Origin: JAAYFJ01 sp964344295
GTDB taxonomy: Bacteria; Bacillota; Clostridia; Tissierellales; Peptoniphilaceae
Direction: 5' to 3'
NCBI GenBank assembly: GCA_964344295.1
Contig: CAYFMR010000002.1
Location: 96,516-160,515 of the forward strand
DNA length: 64,000 nt
The position numbers and the translations under genes were made by a program. A model generated the notes under the pieces. The model worked only from the letters and a program-made list of their open reading frames with translations, had not been told where the DNA came from and did not search any database. The stretch's first letter is position 1, and every line of letters starts with the position of its first letter. This document shows, piece by piece, positions 51,388-59,969 of the stretch.

Positions 51388-52035
51388 TCATACCCTTGGG
51401 CCGATACGTTTTGCGCACCTTGAGGTCAAGGGACAGGTTTGGCAAAGAGGCTTTTTCTTGCAGTGCTCTTTGGCGTTTTGGACGATGAGGGCGTGGAGTT
51501 GGTTATAGGTCGCCACGTCTCGAGGCAGAGCGCTTTCGCAGTAATGTTTCACGTCCATGTAGGTCTTCCCCGCATCGAGGGGCAGGCGGTGAAACAGGCG
51601 CATGGTGTAGGTATCCACCACAAAAGATGGCAGGTGGAAGGCGTAGAGAAGGATGGAGTCCGCTGTTTCGTTGCCCACACCTTTGACTTCGAGCAGTTCC
51701 TGTCGCAGTGTTGCAAGCGAACGGCATCGCACGCGTTCCACATCGCCGTCATACTCCTGAAACCATTGGCTGATTGCTTTAAGGTATTGGGCCTTTTGGC
51801 GAAAGAATCCGGCTGGCCGAATCAGGTCTTGCAGCTCCTCATCGGACAGCGCCAAAATCTTTACCGGTTCCAGTTGTCCATCCAGTTGATGGATGGCCTT
51901 TTCCACATTGGTCCATGCGGTGTTTTGGGTAAGAATGGCTCCCACCATCACTTCAAATGGCGACTCTGCCGGCCACCACTTTAGGTCCCCGTAGTGGGCG
52001 CATAAGATTTCATAAATTTGTTCCAGTGGACTCAC
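51388..52035 (-). CDS. Endonuclease III-related DNA glycosylase (MagIII-like, HhH-GPD with iron-sulfur cluster)
   Basis: This base-excision repair glycosylase of the HhH-GPD superfamily keeps the helix-hairpin-helix VKGVGNETADSILLYAF and the catalytic Asp in FVVDTYTMRL. The catalytic Lys of true endonuclease III (GxGxKTA) is replaced by Glu. This is the pattern of the 3-methyladenine glycosylase MagIII and its uncharacterised relatives, so it is probably a monofunctional glycosylase without lyase activity. Four Cys near the end (CKKKPLCQTCPLTSRC) bind a 4Fe-4S cluster. Length is 215. A broken gene of about 138 residues begins three bases after its stop. Confidence 0.88.
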   Translation of the reverse strand: MSPLEQIYEILCAHYGDLKWWPAESPFEVMVGAILTQNTAWTNVEKAIHQLDGQLEPVKILALSDEELQDLIRPAGFFRQKAQYLKAISQWFQEYDGDVERVRCRSLATLRQELLEVKGVGNETADSILLYAFHLPSFVVDTYTMRLFHRLPLDAGKTYMDVKHYCESALPRDVATYNQLHALIVQNAKEHCKKKPLCQTCPLTSRCAKRIGPRV

Positions 52036-52117
52036 CTATCTTCACCTCTTTCGTTTGCTCCCTGCGTCTTAGGGTCATTATACCATCGAACCCGACTCTT
52101 TCTCTTTTCAAAACATC

Positions 52118-52146
52118 AAAAAACCTCGGAGGTGGTCCGAGGTTTT
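52118..52146 (-). terminator. Terminator after ccsA
   Basis: An 11-bp stem AAAACCTCGGA (52120-52130 with 52136-52146) with a GGTGG loop has a U-run on the minus strand; it lies 15 bases beyond the ccsA stop. Confidence 0.85.
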
Positions 52147-52160
52147 ACGTGACTGTCACA

Positions 52161-52967
52161 TTATTTGTAGGAGTGTAGTGACGGTAGTAAGTTGTTGACA
52201 CCAATGTAGGTGAAGATGACGCACAAAAAGCCGATGACGGCAAATTGGGCGGCTCGTTTGTCTTTCATGCCTTTGACTTTGCGCATGTGCAAATAGGCCG
52301 TGTAGATGAGCCAGGTGATCAGGGACCACGTTTCTTTGGGGTCCCAAGCCCAGTAGCGTCCCCATGCTTTTTGAGCCCACAAAGAGCCGGTGAGAATGCA
52401 CAGGGTGAGGAGAATGTAGCCGATGACGATGGCACGGTACATGTTTTCGTCAACGGTTTTAAGACCCTCAGGGCCTTTTTTGTCGTATTGACTAAGGTAC
52501 ATGCCCGCCAAAGCACAGGCTAAGGCAAAAGAGCCGTAAGATAAAATAGCCAGGCTCACGTGGATAGCCAACCAGCCACTTTGCAAAGCAGGCATCAGAG
52601 GACGCACTTCTTTGTTGAGCATGGCCGCATAGCCGATGAGCAGTATGGCTAAGGGCGTGATAAAGACACCCAAGTCTCTGCCACTCGGTTTGCGTTCATA
52701 GATGATAAAAAACAGGGCTATCCCCCAGGCAAAAGCGGTTGCAAATTCGTATTGGTTCGATAAGGGCACTCGTCCGGCGCCAATGCCACGGCAAACCATG
52801 GCCAGGGTGTGCAGCACAAAGCCCAGTTTAAAGGCCCGCATACCCCAGGTGCCGGCATGTTCTTTTTTGCCGATTTTATCGAGGAGTAGTAGCACCATGG
52901 TCACCACATAGAGGATGACGGTGGCGGTAAAGCAAATGTTTTCCGTTTGTAAATAAAAGTTATCCAT
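52161..52967 (-). CDS. ccsA: Cytochrome c biogenesis protein CcsA/ResC
   Basis: This is the haem-handling half of the system II cytochrome c synthase. The membrane protein of 268 residues has about eight helices. It carries the tryptophan-rich WWD motif GRYWAWDPKETWSLITW near the C-terminus and His residues in HTLAMVCRG and WLAIHVSLAILSYGS that coordinate haem. Its ATG shares one base with the stop of resB (TGATG), so translation is coupled. With ResB it attaches haem to the five CxxCH/K sites of the NrfA encoded just upstream. Confidence 0.94.
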   Translation of the reverse strand: MDNFYLQTENICFTATVILYVVTMVLLLLDKIGKKEHAGTWGMRAFKLGFVLHTLAMVCRGIGAGRVPLSNQYEFATAFAWGIALFFIIYERKPSGRDLGVFITPLAILLIGYAAMLNKEVRPLMPALQSGWLAIHVSLAILSYGSFALACALAGMYLSQYDKKGPEGLKTVDENMYRAIVIGYILLTLCILTGSLWAQKAWGRYWAWDPKETWSLITWLIYTAYLHMRKVKGMKDKRAAQFAVIGFLCVIFTYIGVNNLLPSLHSYK

Positions 52968-53992
52968 CAAGGTCTCTCTTTCGTTTTCGGTCCCCAAAAG
53001 ACAAGGCCTAAACCCACCAACAACAGCAGAGCGCCTGTCGCTGCCCCGGGCATATAGGGATCTTTGCGCACGGCCAATAAGGTGTAGTATTGTGGGCTGG
53101 TCAGTCGTACGGTGTATTCGCCAATTTTTAAGGGGCGCAGCATGGACACCAAGTCTTGTCCCACCACTTGACCCATGTATTCAATCTTAATGTAGGCGTA
53201 AGGATTGCGCATGTGGGGTGTTTTGGAGCGGATGACGCCGTCTTTTTCTTCCATGTCTGGAAAAAAGTCCAGCATTTCGATGATGAGCTTTCCGGAGTCC
53301 GCCGATACCACTTCTTTGGAAAACAGTATCGCTGTGCCGATGTCGTCTTCAAATCGCTTGACATGGGCCTCCACGGCGTAGCCCAAAGAGGCTTGGGAAA
53401 ACTGATAGCCTTCCACAGTCAATGGGTGGTTGACGGCGATTTCTCCCCCACCTAGTTCTTCGTCATCGCGCAGGATCCGCGCTTCCGTGATGTAGGAGTC
53501 AACGGTGAGGTCCGGACGCAAGTTCACCGTAAAATCGTCAATGGCCACAGTCAGGTCCGTTCCCTCCAAAGGTGCGACGGTACCCTTGACGTTGTAAAAC
53601 GTGTTGTCGTAAGCATAGCGCTGGCCCAAACCGAAGAATAAAATGGTCACCAAAATCCCCACGTGGAGGATCCAGGAGCCCGTCAGGCGGTAGGCCACAT
53701 CGCGTTTGCCCTCTTTCCATGCTCGCACCAGCGGCTTGATACGCACAATGACGCAGAGTAGAATGCTCAGGCACAAAAGCCCACCCAGAATAGCGTACCA
53801 CGTCGAGGAGTAGACATGGTCCAGCGATAGTTTGGTCATCCACCCGGCCTGACGCATCCCATACTTCTCAACGTAGACTTCTATGTCTTGGTTTTGCGGA
53901 ATCAGCGTGCCCACCAAAGAACCCAGTACCAAGGCGACCAGTAAGCCTACAGCTAAGGGCATGGAGGACAAAAAGCGGGTGATTTTTTTCAT
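52967..53992 (-). CDS. resB: Cytochrome c biogenesis protein ResB
   Basis: This is the partner of CcsA in system II cytochrome c maturation, with 341 residues. Three membrane helices near the N-terminus (SMPLAVGLLVALVLGSLVG, then about residues 65-85 and 105-125) are followed by a large extracytoplasmic domain. One last helix (ATGALLLLVGLGLVFWGP) closes it. The early SLVGTLIPQN motif is typical. Its start overlaps the nrfA stop by 4 bases. No separate CcdA thiol reductase gene is present in this cluster. Confidence 0.93.
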   Translation of the reverse strand: MKKITRFLSSMPLAVGLLVALVLGSLVGTLIPQNQDIEVYVEKYGMRQAGWMTKLSLDHVYSSTWYAILGGLLCLSILLCVIVRIKPLVRAWKEGKRDVAYRLTGSWILHVGILVTILFFGLGQRYAYDNTFYNVKGTVAPLEGTDLTVAIDDFTVNLRPDLTVDSYITEARILRDDEELGGGEIAVNHPLTVEGYQFSQASLGYAVEAHVKRFEDDIGTAILFSKEVVSADSGKLIIEMLDFFPDMEEKDGVIRSKTPHMRNPYAYIKIEYMGQVVGQDLVSMLRPLKIGEYTVRLTSPQYYTLLAVRKDPYMPGAATGALLLLVGLGLVFWGPKTKERP

Positions 53993-55239
53993 AGGTCAAT
54001 GGTATCCAGCTTGTCAAGGCCTTGTTTGATCAAGGCATCGGCGTGATCCAAGTACCCGTCTTGTTTGTCGTAGTTGTGGAATCCTTCACTATTTTCTACA
54101 AACACATAATCCCAGTAGAATTGGGCTTCACGGTGAATGTCTTGAAGCTCTTCTAAGCTATCTGCATCTAGTTTATCTTCATTTACTGCTTGGGTCAGTT
54201 TCACCACGTAAGTACCCAGTTCCTCGCCCACGGCTTGGGTTTTTTCCGTGATGGCTTTTTGTAGCGCATGGACTTGCGCCAAAAGCATTTCTTCACTGGT
54301 GTCGGAGTGGCAAGCCATGCAAGAATCTTGCATGTTTTTCAAAGGGCTGGTCCAGTGGTGGCTTCGCACCATTTTACCATTTTCTTCGACCATGGGCATA
54401 TGGCAATCGATACAGTCCATGCTCTTTTTGGCATGAACACTACCGTCAAAGGTTTCCACTTCCGGGTGCTGTGCCTTTAATAACTTAGCTCCGGTTCCCG
54501 GGTGTTCCCAGTCGGCAAAGTTTAGATCTTGGTAATAAGCGTACGCTTCATCGCAACCCAAACCTTCGGTCCACGGTAGAATGACGTCTTTCGTTTCGCT
54601 GTCCAGGTAGTATTCCACGTGACATTGCGCACAGGCGTATTCCCTTTTTCCCACTTTATCCGCCACAGCGTCTAACTTCATGGCTTCCAGAAAATGCACG
54701 CGTTTGATATCCAATACGCCGGGAGTTTCCCCGTGACAGTCGTAGCAGGTCATACCCACATGGACGTCGTGCTCTTTGACAAAGTCGTCAAAGTTGATGG
54801 AACTGGCGTTACCATCTTCCAGTAAAGCCTCGGTAAATTCGCTGGTCTTACAAGCCAAGCAGGATGCACCGGCTTTGGGGCGTTGGGTGTGGAGCACGTC
54901 TTCTAAGGCATATACGTGACCTCTGGCTCTATCGTATTGCTTAGCAAATCCGTAGCCATCATAAAGGGTGCGCAAGAAGGGGTACGCTTCCAGGTAAGAG
55001 TAGTTTTCCGATCCACCATAAGTGGTGGCCACCATTTCCTCATTGCGCAAGAATAAGGCCACTTCTTCCGGATAGGTCTCTTGCCATTCTTCCACAGGTA
55101 CAATGCCTTCAATCTTTACTTCTTCTTTTTGACCGTCTGCTTCTTCTTGCGGCTCCGTCGGTGCCGGGGTGCCACAGCCCACTAAGACCGCCGAAAGCAT
55201 CGCACACAGAAGCCATCCTATGATTAACTTTCTTTTCAT
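53989..55239 (-). CDS. nrfA: Ammonia-forming cytochrome c nitrite reductase, lipoprotein
   Basis: This pentahaem enzyme reduces nitrite to ammonium outside the membrane. Haem sites are CLACK (residues 127-131, the Lys-ligated active site), CYDCH (165-169), CAQCH (203-207), CIDCH (276-280) and CMACH (307-311). The active-site Tyr lies in HVEYYL after the third haem site, and KAQHPE supplies the conserved Gln and His. The signal peptide ends in a lipobox, AVLVGC (Cys22), so it should be lipid-anchored. The start at 55239 is favoured by spacing to GAAGGGA. ResB and CcsA follow in one operon; no NrfH or other quinol oxidase subunit is encoded. Length is 416. Confidence 0.95.
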   Translation of the reverse strand: MKRKLIIGWLLCAMLSAVLVGCGTPAPTEPQEEADGQKEEVKIEGIVPVEEWQETYPEEVALFLRNEEMVATTYGGSENYSYLEAYPFLRTLYDGYGFAKQYDRARGHVYALEDVLHTQRPKAGASCLACKTSEFTEALLEDGNASSINFDDFVKEHDVHVGMTCYDCHGETPGVLDIKRVHFLEAMKLDAVADKVGKREYACAQCHVEYYLDSETKDVILPWTEGLGCDEAYAYYQDLNFADWEHPGTGAKLLKAQHPEVETFDGSVHAKKSMDCIDCHMPMVEENGKMVRSHHWTSPLKNMQDSCMACHSDTSEEMLLAQVHALQKAITEKTQAVGEELGTYVVKLTQAVNEDKLDADSLEELQDIHREAQFYWDYVFVENSEGFHNYDKQDGYLDHADALIKQGLDKLDTIDL

Positions 55240-55292
55240 CCTCATCTTCCCTTCTTCATCATTTTTTATGCGTTCTCGTCTATGATATATCT

Positions 55293-55323
55293 ATTATACC
55301 CGATGTTGTTTAAATTGTGTCAA
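55293..55323 (-). promoter_or_regulatory. Candidate promoter of nrfA-resB-ccsA
   Basis: On the minus strand TTGACA (55318-55323) and a perfect TATAAT (55293-55298) are separated by 19 bases, wider than ideal, which often marks a promoter needing an activator. No clear Fnr or Rex site was recognised. Confidence 0.55.
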
Positions 55324-55404
55324 TAGATTTGCCCCTGATGGCAGAAGTAGCCTTAGCTAACTTGCAACACATTAAAATCTTCGCCCAGCGGAGCTCCAGC
55401 ATCA
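55324..55404. other. Short gene-free stretch between nrfA promoter and ppk terminator
   Basis: This stretch holds no ORF or RNA signal that can be supported. Confidence 0.3.
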
Positions 55405-55434
55405 GAAAAGCCTCATGTCTTGAGACATGAGGCT
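55405..55434 (-). terminator. Terminator after ppk
   Basis: A near-perfect inverted repeat AGCCTCATGTCT (55409-55420) with its complement (55423-55434) is followed by TTTT on the minus strand. It lies about 33 bases past the ppk stop. Confidence 0.75.
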
Positions 55435-55466
55435 CTCGCAAAGGAAAACGAAACATGAACGGTCGT

Positions 55467-57546
55467 TTAGTGAGACCAAAGGCGTTTCCACCATGGTAAC
55501 TCTTGCCTCACAGCCTCTTCGAGGAAGCGGTGTTGCATAAAATATTGTTGGGAGTTAAGCCCCGCCGTTCGAGGCAGTTTATGATACAGGCCGTCGGCAT
55601 GCAGCTTTCTGGCTTTGGTGTCATCTTGCCATTGCATATCCAGGTAATGTAAAATCCCCGTCTGGATGCGCTTATCGTAAATCGGCACAGCTAGTTCCAC
55701 TCGCTTTTCGGTGTTGCGAGTCATCATATCCGCTGAAGACAAGTAAATGGCTGGATCTTCTTTGCCAAAGACATAGACCCTCGGGTGCTCTAAGTACCGC
55801 CCGACGATGGAGCGCACTTCCACTCGCTCCGTAAAGCCTTTGACTTCCGGCATGATACAGCAGATACCCCGAATAATCAGATGTACGGTGACGCCGTGTT
55901 GCGAAGCTTCCCGTAGTTTGGTGATGATGTCTTTATCGGTGAGAGAGTTCATTTTCATCATGATGTATCCCTCGGTGCCTTTTTCAATTTCTCGGTCGAT
56001 CAGCTTGATAAAGTGGGGTTTAGGGTTGTGGGAGCCTGTAAAAGGTGCAGGTATTTGTTGTCCACCTTGCCCATGGCCATGTGTTTAAAGAAGTCTCTGG
56101 CATCCATGGCAATCTCAGGGTCTGATGTTAACAGAGAAAAGTCGGTGTATTGACGTGCTGTCTTTTCGTTGTAGTTGCCGGTGCCCACTTGGACGATGTC
56201 TCGCAGCCGTTTGTCTTTGCCTTCATAGGTAATCAAACACAACTTAGCGTGACATTTCAACTCTTCGAATCCATAGATTACGCGACATCCGCTATTGAGT
56301 AGCACATCGGCGTAGTTAATATTGCGCTGTTCATCAAATCGTGCCTTCAGCTCCATCATCACCATGACCTCGACACCATTTTCCGCCGCCTTACACAATG
56401 CTTCCACGACTTTCGACGCGCCGGCCAAGCGATAGATGGTGATGCGGATCGCTTACACGCCCGGTCTCTGTGCTGCCTCATTCAACAGGCGCAAAAATCG
56501 TCCATGGAGTCATAGGGATAGGAAAGCAGGCGGTCTCTTTGTTCAATTTGATCAAACATAGAGGTATCCGGAAGCCTGAACGGTCGAAATTCTGGATAGC
56601 TTAATTTCACAATCAACGCCGTGGGTAGGATGTCATCCAGCTCACTGACGTAAGTCATGTTCATCGGAGCCACACTCTCCATCATGGCCTCGTCAAACAG
56701 CCCCAAGGCCTCTTTTAAATAGTTTAATGAGGTCTTAGTCAGGTCGCCCGAATATTCCAGACGCACCGCTTCCTGGCGTTGGCGTTTGCGAATGACCTTT
56801 TCCATATAGTCGCGATAGTCATCCACTTCTTCGCTCAGCTCCAAGGTCGTGTCGATTTCAAAATTTCGTGTCACGCAAACGAGCCCTTTTTCCATGATGT
56901 CGTATCCGGAAAATAAATCGTCCAAATGATGCATGATAATTTTTTCCGTTCGAATATAGTCAAAGTTATCCCCAGGCAAAGAGACGTATTTGGCATAATG
57001 ACTGCTGATGGGCACAATACCATACTTCACCTCTTTTGCGTCCGATTTGCGCAGTGCCACAAAGGCGTAGAGTTTTTTGTTATCAAAAAAGGGCAGAGGA
57101 TGCCCTGGGTCGATAATTTGGGAAATAATGGTCGGCTCCAGTTGCTCGCGATAATAACTTTTCACGTATTTTGACTGTGCGTGATTTAAATCTTCGTAGT
57201 GACAGCTCCGCACGCCATAAGCGGACAGCGTTTCCATCACTTGTGCGTAGACTTCGTTTTTTCGTTGGTAAATGGCAGGCATGTCTTGATAAATCAACTC
57301 CAGCTGTTCCTTAGCAGTCAAGCCTGATTTATTATCTACCACCGGCGTCTTCAGGGATGCCAGGTCCCAAAGAGATCCCACGCGGACCATAAAAAACTCA
57401 TCTAAGTTATTGGTAAAAATACTCAGAAAACGCAGTCGCTCCATCGGTGGTGTTTCCGGATCCTCCGCTTCTTCCAAGACTCGCAAGTTAAACTGTAGCC
57501 ACGAAAGTTCCCTGTTTTGCATGTATTGATTAAATAGGGGTGCCAT
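55467..57546 (-). pseudogene. ppk: Polyphosphate kinase 1, interrupted by two frameshifts and one stop codon
   Basis: The gene encodes PPK1, which polymerises the terminal phosphate of ATP into polyphosphate at the membrane. The start MAPLFNQYMQNRELSWLQFN follows GGAGGG and overlaps ppx by 17 bases. Domains are the N-terminal region, the head, and the C1/C2 catalytic parts with the phospho-His region KCHAKLCLI and YEGKDKRLRDIVQVGTGNYN. The frame breaks at 56493-56497 (five A where six would restore it). A TAA stop lies at 56453-56455 inside the next frame. The frame breaks again at 56030-56032 (three G where four would restore it). With repair the length is about 693 residues, normal for PPK1. 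As read, no full product can be made. The ppx partner is intact. Sequencing error is possible for the two run-length changes but less so for the stop. Confidence 0.85.
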
Positions 57547-58444
57547 TGGATCCCTCCGTTTGTAAATATTCTGCATAACCTTCTCGCACGCCGTATTTCG
57601 AGACCTGCACGTATTCCATTCCCAGATGTTGCATTTGACATCTAAGAAGTAAGAGCCCTGGTGTAATGGAATGAACGCGCTCAGGCACCACTTGTAATAA
57701 GGTGCGCAAGGCCTTTTGATCTCTGGCAAGTAGGCGCGCCTGCAAATCTTCTAACTCCGCTAAAGTATACGAAGTGTTATCCTCTTTGGCATTTAATTCT
57801 TGCAACATGTTTCCCAATGCTCGCACGGTGCCTCCGATGCCCACAAGCGTGTCACCTTCAATCTCCATCTCTGCATAGGGACATAGGCGACTGACCCAAG
57901 CTTCCAAGGCTTTTACCTCCTCAGCAGTGGGAAAAACCTCTGACACAAAACGACGGTAGAGACTCAAGCACCCTTCCTCAATGGGATAGATCGCACAAAT
58001 GCCCCCACTGTTAAAGGTCACCAGTTCCGTACTCCCTCCACCAATATCGATACTTGCGCCGGACTTGATATCCAAAGCCTGTTTCCAGCCTCGATACCCT
58101 AGCTTGGACTCCTCTTCAGCACTAAACAAACGGATTGTTAAGCCCGTTTCCTCCTCCACAGCCTGGATGGCTTCGCGCGAATTTTTTATATTTCTCAGAG
58201 ATGCTGTGGCAAAGACATGCAACTCATCGCCTTTTAAAAAACGAAAGAGCTTTTCTTGTTTTTTCAGCACCTTGATCAGCTTTTTGATCCCATCTTTGGT
58301 CAGTACACCATCTTCCACATAGGATGCCAAGCCTGCTACGTTCTTTTTCAAAAAAACTTCTTTCCATCTGCTTCGTTTATCTTTGGTTTCTTCGTAAACA
58401 TTAAACCGAATTGTGTTAGATCCAATATCAATCATATAAATCAT
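57530..58444 (-). CDS. ppx: Exopolyphosphatase (Ppx/GppA family)
   Basis: This ASKHA-fold phosphatase removes terminal phosphate from polyphosphate (or hydrolyses pppGpp). It begins IDIGSNTIRFNVYE, with the phosphate loops ASIDIGGGSTELVTF and LVGIGGTVRALGNM. Length is 304, the short Ppx form without the extra C-terminal HD-like domain. It overlaps ppk by 17 bases, so synthesis and breakdown of polyphosphate were meant to be co-expressed. It is intact while ppk is interrupted. Confidence 0.93.
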   Translation of the reverse strand: MIYMIDIGSNTIRFNVYEETKDKRSRWKEVFLKKNVAGLASYVEDGVLTKDGIKKLIKVLKKQEKLFRFLKGDELHVFATASLRNIKNSREAIQAVEEETGLTIRLFSAEEESKLGYRGWKQALDIKSGASIDIGGGSTELVTFNSGGICAIYPIEEGCLSLYRRFVSEVFPTAEEVKALEAWVSRLCPYAEMEIEGDTLVGIGGTVRALGNMLQELNAKEDNTSYTLAELEDLQARLLARDQKALRTLLQVVPERVHSITPGLLLLRCQMQHLGMEYVQVSKYGVREGYAEYLQTEGSNGTPI

Positions 58445-58591
58445 GGCTATCCCCCATTTCGTATTTTAACAACCCTTTGTAATATTCCGGCGAGCGCTGT
58501 GTAAAGCCAATGAAAAATTCCCCGTCTTTTCCGGAATCCAGGTGCTTATCCCTTTTTATAAACAAACTTTAAAGAAGTTGCAAAATCTTCC

Positions 58592-58620
58592 TTGACATCA
58601 ATTTCATTCCATGCTAGTAT
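58592..58620 (+). promoter_or_regulatory. Promoter of tRNA-Thr
   Basis: A perfect TTGACA (58592-58597), a 17-base spacer and TAGTAT (58615-58620) lie 18 bases before the mature tRNA. Confidence 0.85.
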
Positions 58621-58638
58621 AGGGAAAGTAACCGACCT

Positions 58639-58714
58639 GCCGTCGTAGCTCAGTAGGTAGAGCGCATGCATGGTAAGCATGAGGTCGCCGGTTCGATCCC
58701 GGCCGTCGGCTCCA
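58639..58714 (+). tRNA. tRNA-Thr (anticodon GGU)
   Basis: The 76-nt cloverleaf has acceptor GCCGTCG with CGTCGGC (one T-T mismatch at the fifth pair), discriminator T and an encoded CCA. The D arm is AGCTCAGTAGGTAGAGC. The anticodon stem CATGC/GCATG holds the loop ATGGTAA (anticodon GGT), and the T arm is GCCGG-TTCGATC-CCGGC. The ACC codon it reads is the specifier of the T-box leader 1.3 kb downstream, and its discriminator T matches the T-box's UGGA. Confidence 0.95.
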
Positions 58715-58723
58715 TATTGACTC

Positions 58724-58750
58724 CTGTCACCTGAGGGTGACAGTTTTTTT
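58724..58750 (+). terminator. Terminator after tRNA-Thr
   Basis: An 8-bp stem CTGTCACC (58724-58731 with 58736-58743) with a TGAG loop is followed by seven T residues. Confidence 0.9.
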
Positions 58751-58863
58751 ATGCCCATTTTGATTCAGATCCCGTATCGATACTCCAATGGTGCCCGCTA
58801 TTTTCCCTTTTCCAATGACTGCCTGCGTCTATCCACGTTCTTTTTATTATACCTTCTGCATCA

Positions 58864-58899
58864 AAAAACACTCTGTGCCCTATTGCACAGAGTGTTTTT
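58864..58899. terminator. Bidirectional-looking terminator left of the assembly gap
   Basis: A 15-bp stem AAAAACACTCTGTGC (58864-58878 with 58885-58899) with U-runs in both directions. On the minus strand it would end a gene whose stop may be the TGA at 58912-58914, just inside the sequenced edge of the gap. Confidence 0.8.
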
Positions 58900-58911
58900 C
58901 GCATTTCAAGT

Positions 58912-59127
58912 TCACCAGGTGATTTCATCNNNNNNNNNNNNNNNNNNNNNNNNNNNNNNNNNNNNNNNNNNNNNNNNNNNNNNNNNNNNNNNNNNNNNNN
59001 NNNNNNNNNNNNNNNNNNNNNNNNNNNNNGCGTATACTGACGTTGATGCATCGCTTCATCATACTCGCGATCCACATCGTTTTGCTCATAGCTTAGCCCC
59101 AATCCTTTTTCGTCGAATTGTGGCATG
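58912..59127 (-). CDS. Possible minus-strand gene spanning the assembly gap (partial)
   Basis: A gene may run through the gap. Right of it, an open frame from an ATG at 59127 reads MPQFDEKGLGLSYEQND and DREYDEAMHQRQY. Left of it, a frame ends DEITW-stop just before a terminator. Whether the two belong together cannot be told, because the gap length is unknown. No ribosome binding site precedes the ATG, since a terminator hairpin ends only 8 bases upstream. No family was recognised. Confidence 0.25.
58930..59029. other. Assembly gap (100 N)
   Basis: Exactly one hundred undetermined bases, the usual placeholder for a scaffold join of unknown size. The real distance between the flanks may differ. 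Confidence 0.99.
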
Positions 59128-59134
59128 ACCAACA

Positions 59135-59168
59135 AAGCACCCTGTAAACGTTTGCTTACAGGGTGCTT
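59135..59168. terminator. Terminator after the 199-residue unknown gene
   Basis: A 13-bp stem AAGCACCCTGTAA (59135-59147) pairs with 59156-59168. The U-run on the minus strand is short (TTTG), so termination may be partial. Confidence 0.6.
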
Positions 59169-59173
59169 GAGGA

Positions 59174-59770
59174 TTATAGTGGGCGCTCTCCCACTTCATG
59201 ATAGGCTTTCATTGCCTCTTCCAGTGCGCGGATCGCCTCTTCTTCTACGTCGTCTTTCCCCAACAGGGCTTCAACACGATGCAGAAGGCTTAGAAATTCC
59301 CGGAGGTCCTTCGTCTCACGGAATTCATAACGACGGTTGTCTTTTTTCAGCGTGGCCACCACAGAAGGACGACCTTTGACTTTTTCGTAGCCGCGTTGAT
59401 GCAGTTCGCCGAGTAGACGGTCATTGACAAGCATACTCGACGTATAGAGTCCGGCAGCCCGTCCGCCAAATAGTAGATGCTCAAGAGGGGCATCAGCCTT
59501 TAGCCAATGGTGGATGGCGTCATCGGCAATGCAGTCCCCAGTGATGGTGGCGATAAAGGCGTCGACTGCCAACCCCTCTTCCGGCACTAGTGCATCAAAG
59601 AGCTCCAGGGCCACATCTAGATCCGTTGTGGATGCATAGATGTGCTCTGCGCTAAAATTCTCCGTCGGGTTCTCGCGGTAAAACAGTAAATAAAATCGGT
59701 GATCCGTCACATATTGGCGCACGGCCTCCGGCGTCTGCAGTGCGTCACGATTATAGCTAATTCTCTTCAT
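59174..59770 (-). CDS. Soluble protein of unknown function (198 residues)
   Basis: No family was recognised. The product is soluble and acidic, with no signal peptide or membrane helix. It contains AEHIYASTTDLDVALELFDA, a middle part with GGRAAGLYTSSMLVNDRLL, and a helical, Glu-rich C-terminus (RVEALLGKDDVEEEAIRAL). Positively charged KVKGRPSVVATLKKDNRR might bind a polyanion. The ATG at 59770 follows AAAGGA with good spacing; an ATG two codons earlier is too close. It is monocistronic, with no informative neighbours, between a gap and a T-box leader. Confidence 0.7.
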   Translation of the reverse strand: MKRISYNRDALQTPEAVRQYVTDHRFYLLFYRENPTENFSAEHIYASTTDLDVALELFDALVPEEGLAVDAFIATITGDCIADDAIHHWLKADAPLEHLLFGGRAAGLYTSSMLVNDRLLGELHQRGYEKVKGRPSVVATLKKDNRRYEFRETKDLREFLSLLHRVEALLGKDDVEEEAIRALEEAMKAYHEVGERPL

Positions 59771-59933
59771 CGTCATATCCTTTCTCTTTTGTAATCGATG
59801 GCTCTATTTTATCCTAAAGCCTCTCACCTTTCCAGGTCTTCCCGCCTATGCCATACTTCTTTAGGCCAATTTCTCTTTTTATCCACTTGGCAAGATGAAC
59901 TTGTTCTTTTTCCTACATTTTTCATATTTCCCC

Positions 59934-59962
59934 TTGACACTAGCACTTTATTCCATTACAAT
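59934..59962 (+). promoter_or_regulatory. Promoter of the lysC-asd-hom operon
   Basis: TTGACA (59934-59939), a 17-base spacer and TACAAT (59957-59962) start transcription about 7 bases downstream, at the head of the T-box leader. Confidence 0.85.
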
Positions 59963-59969
59963 GGCGATA

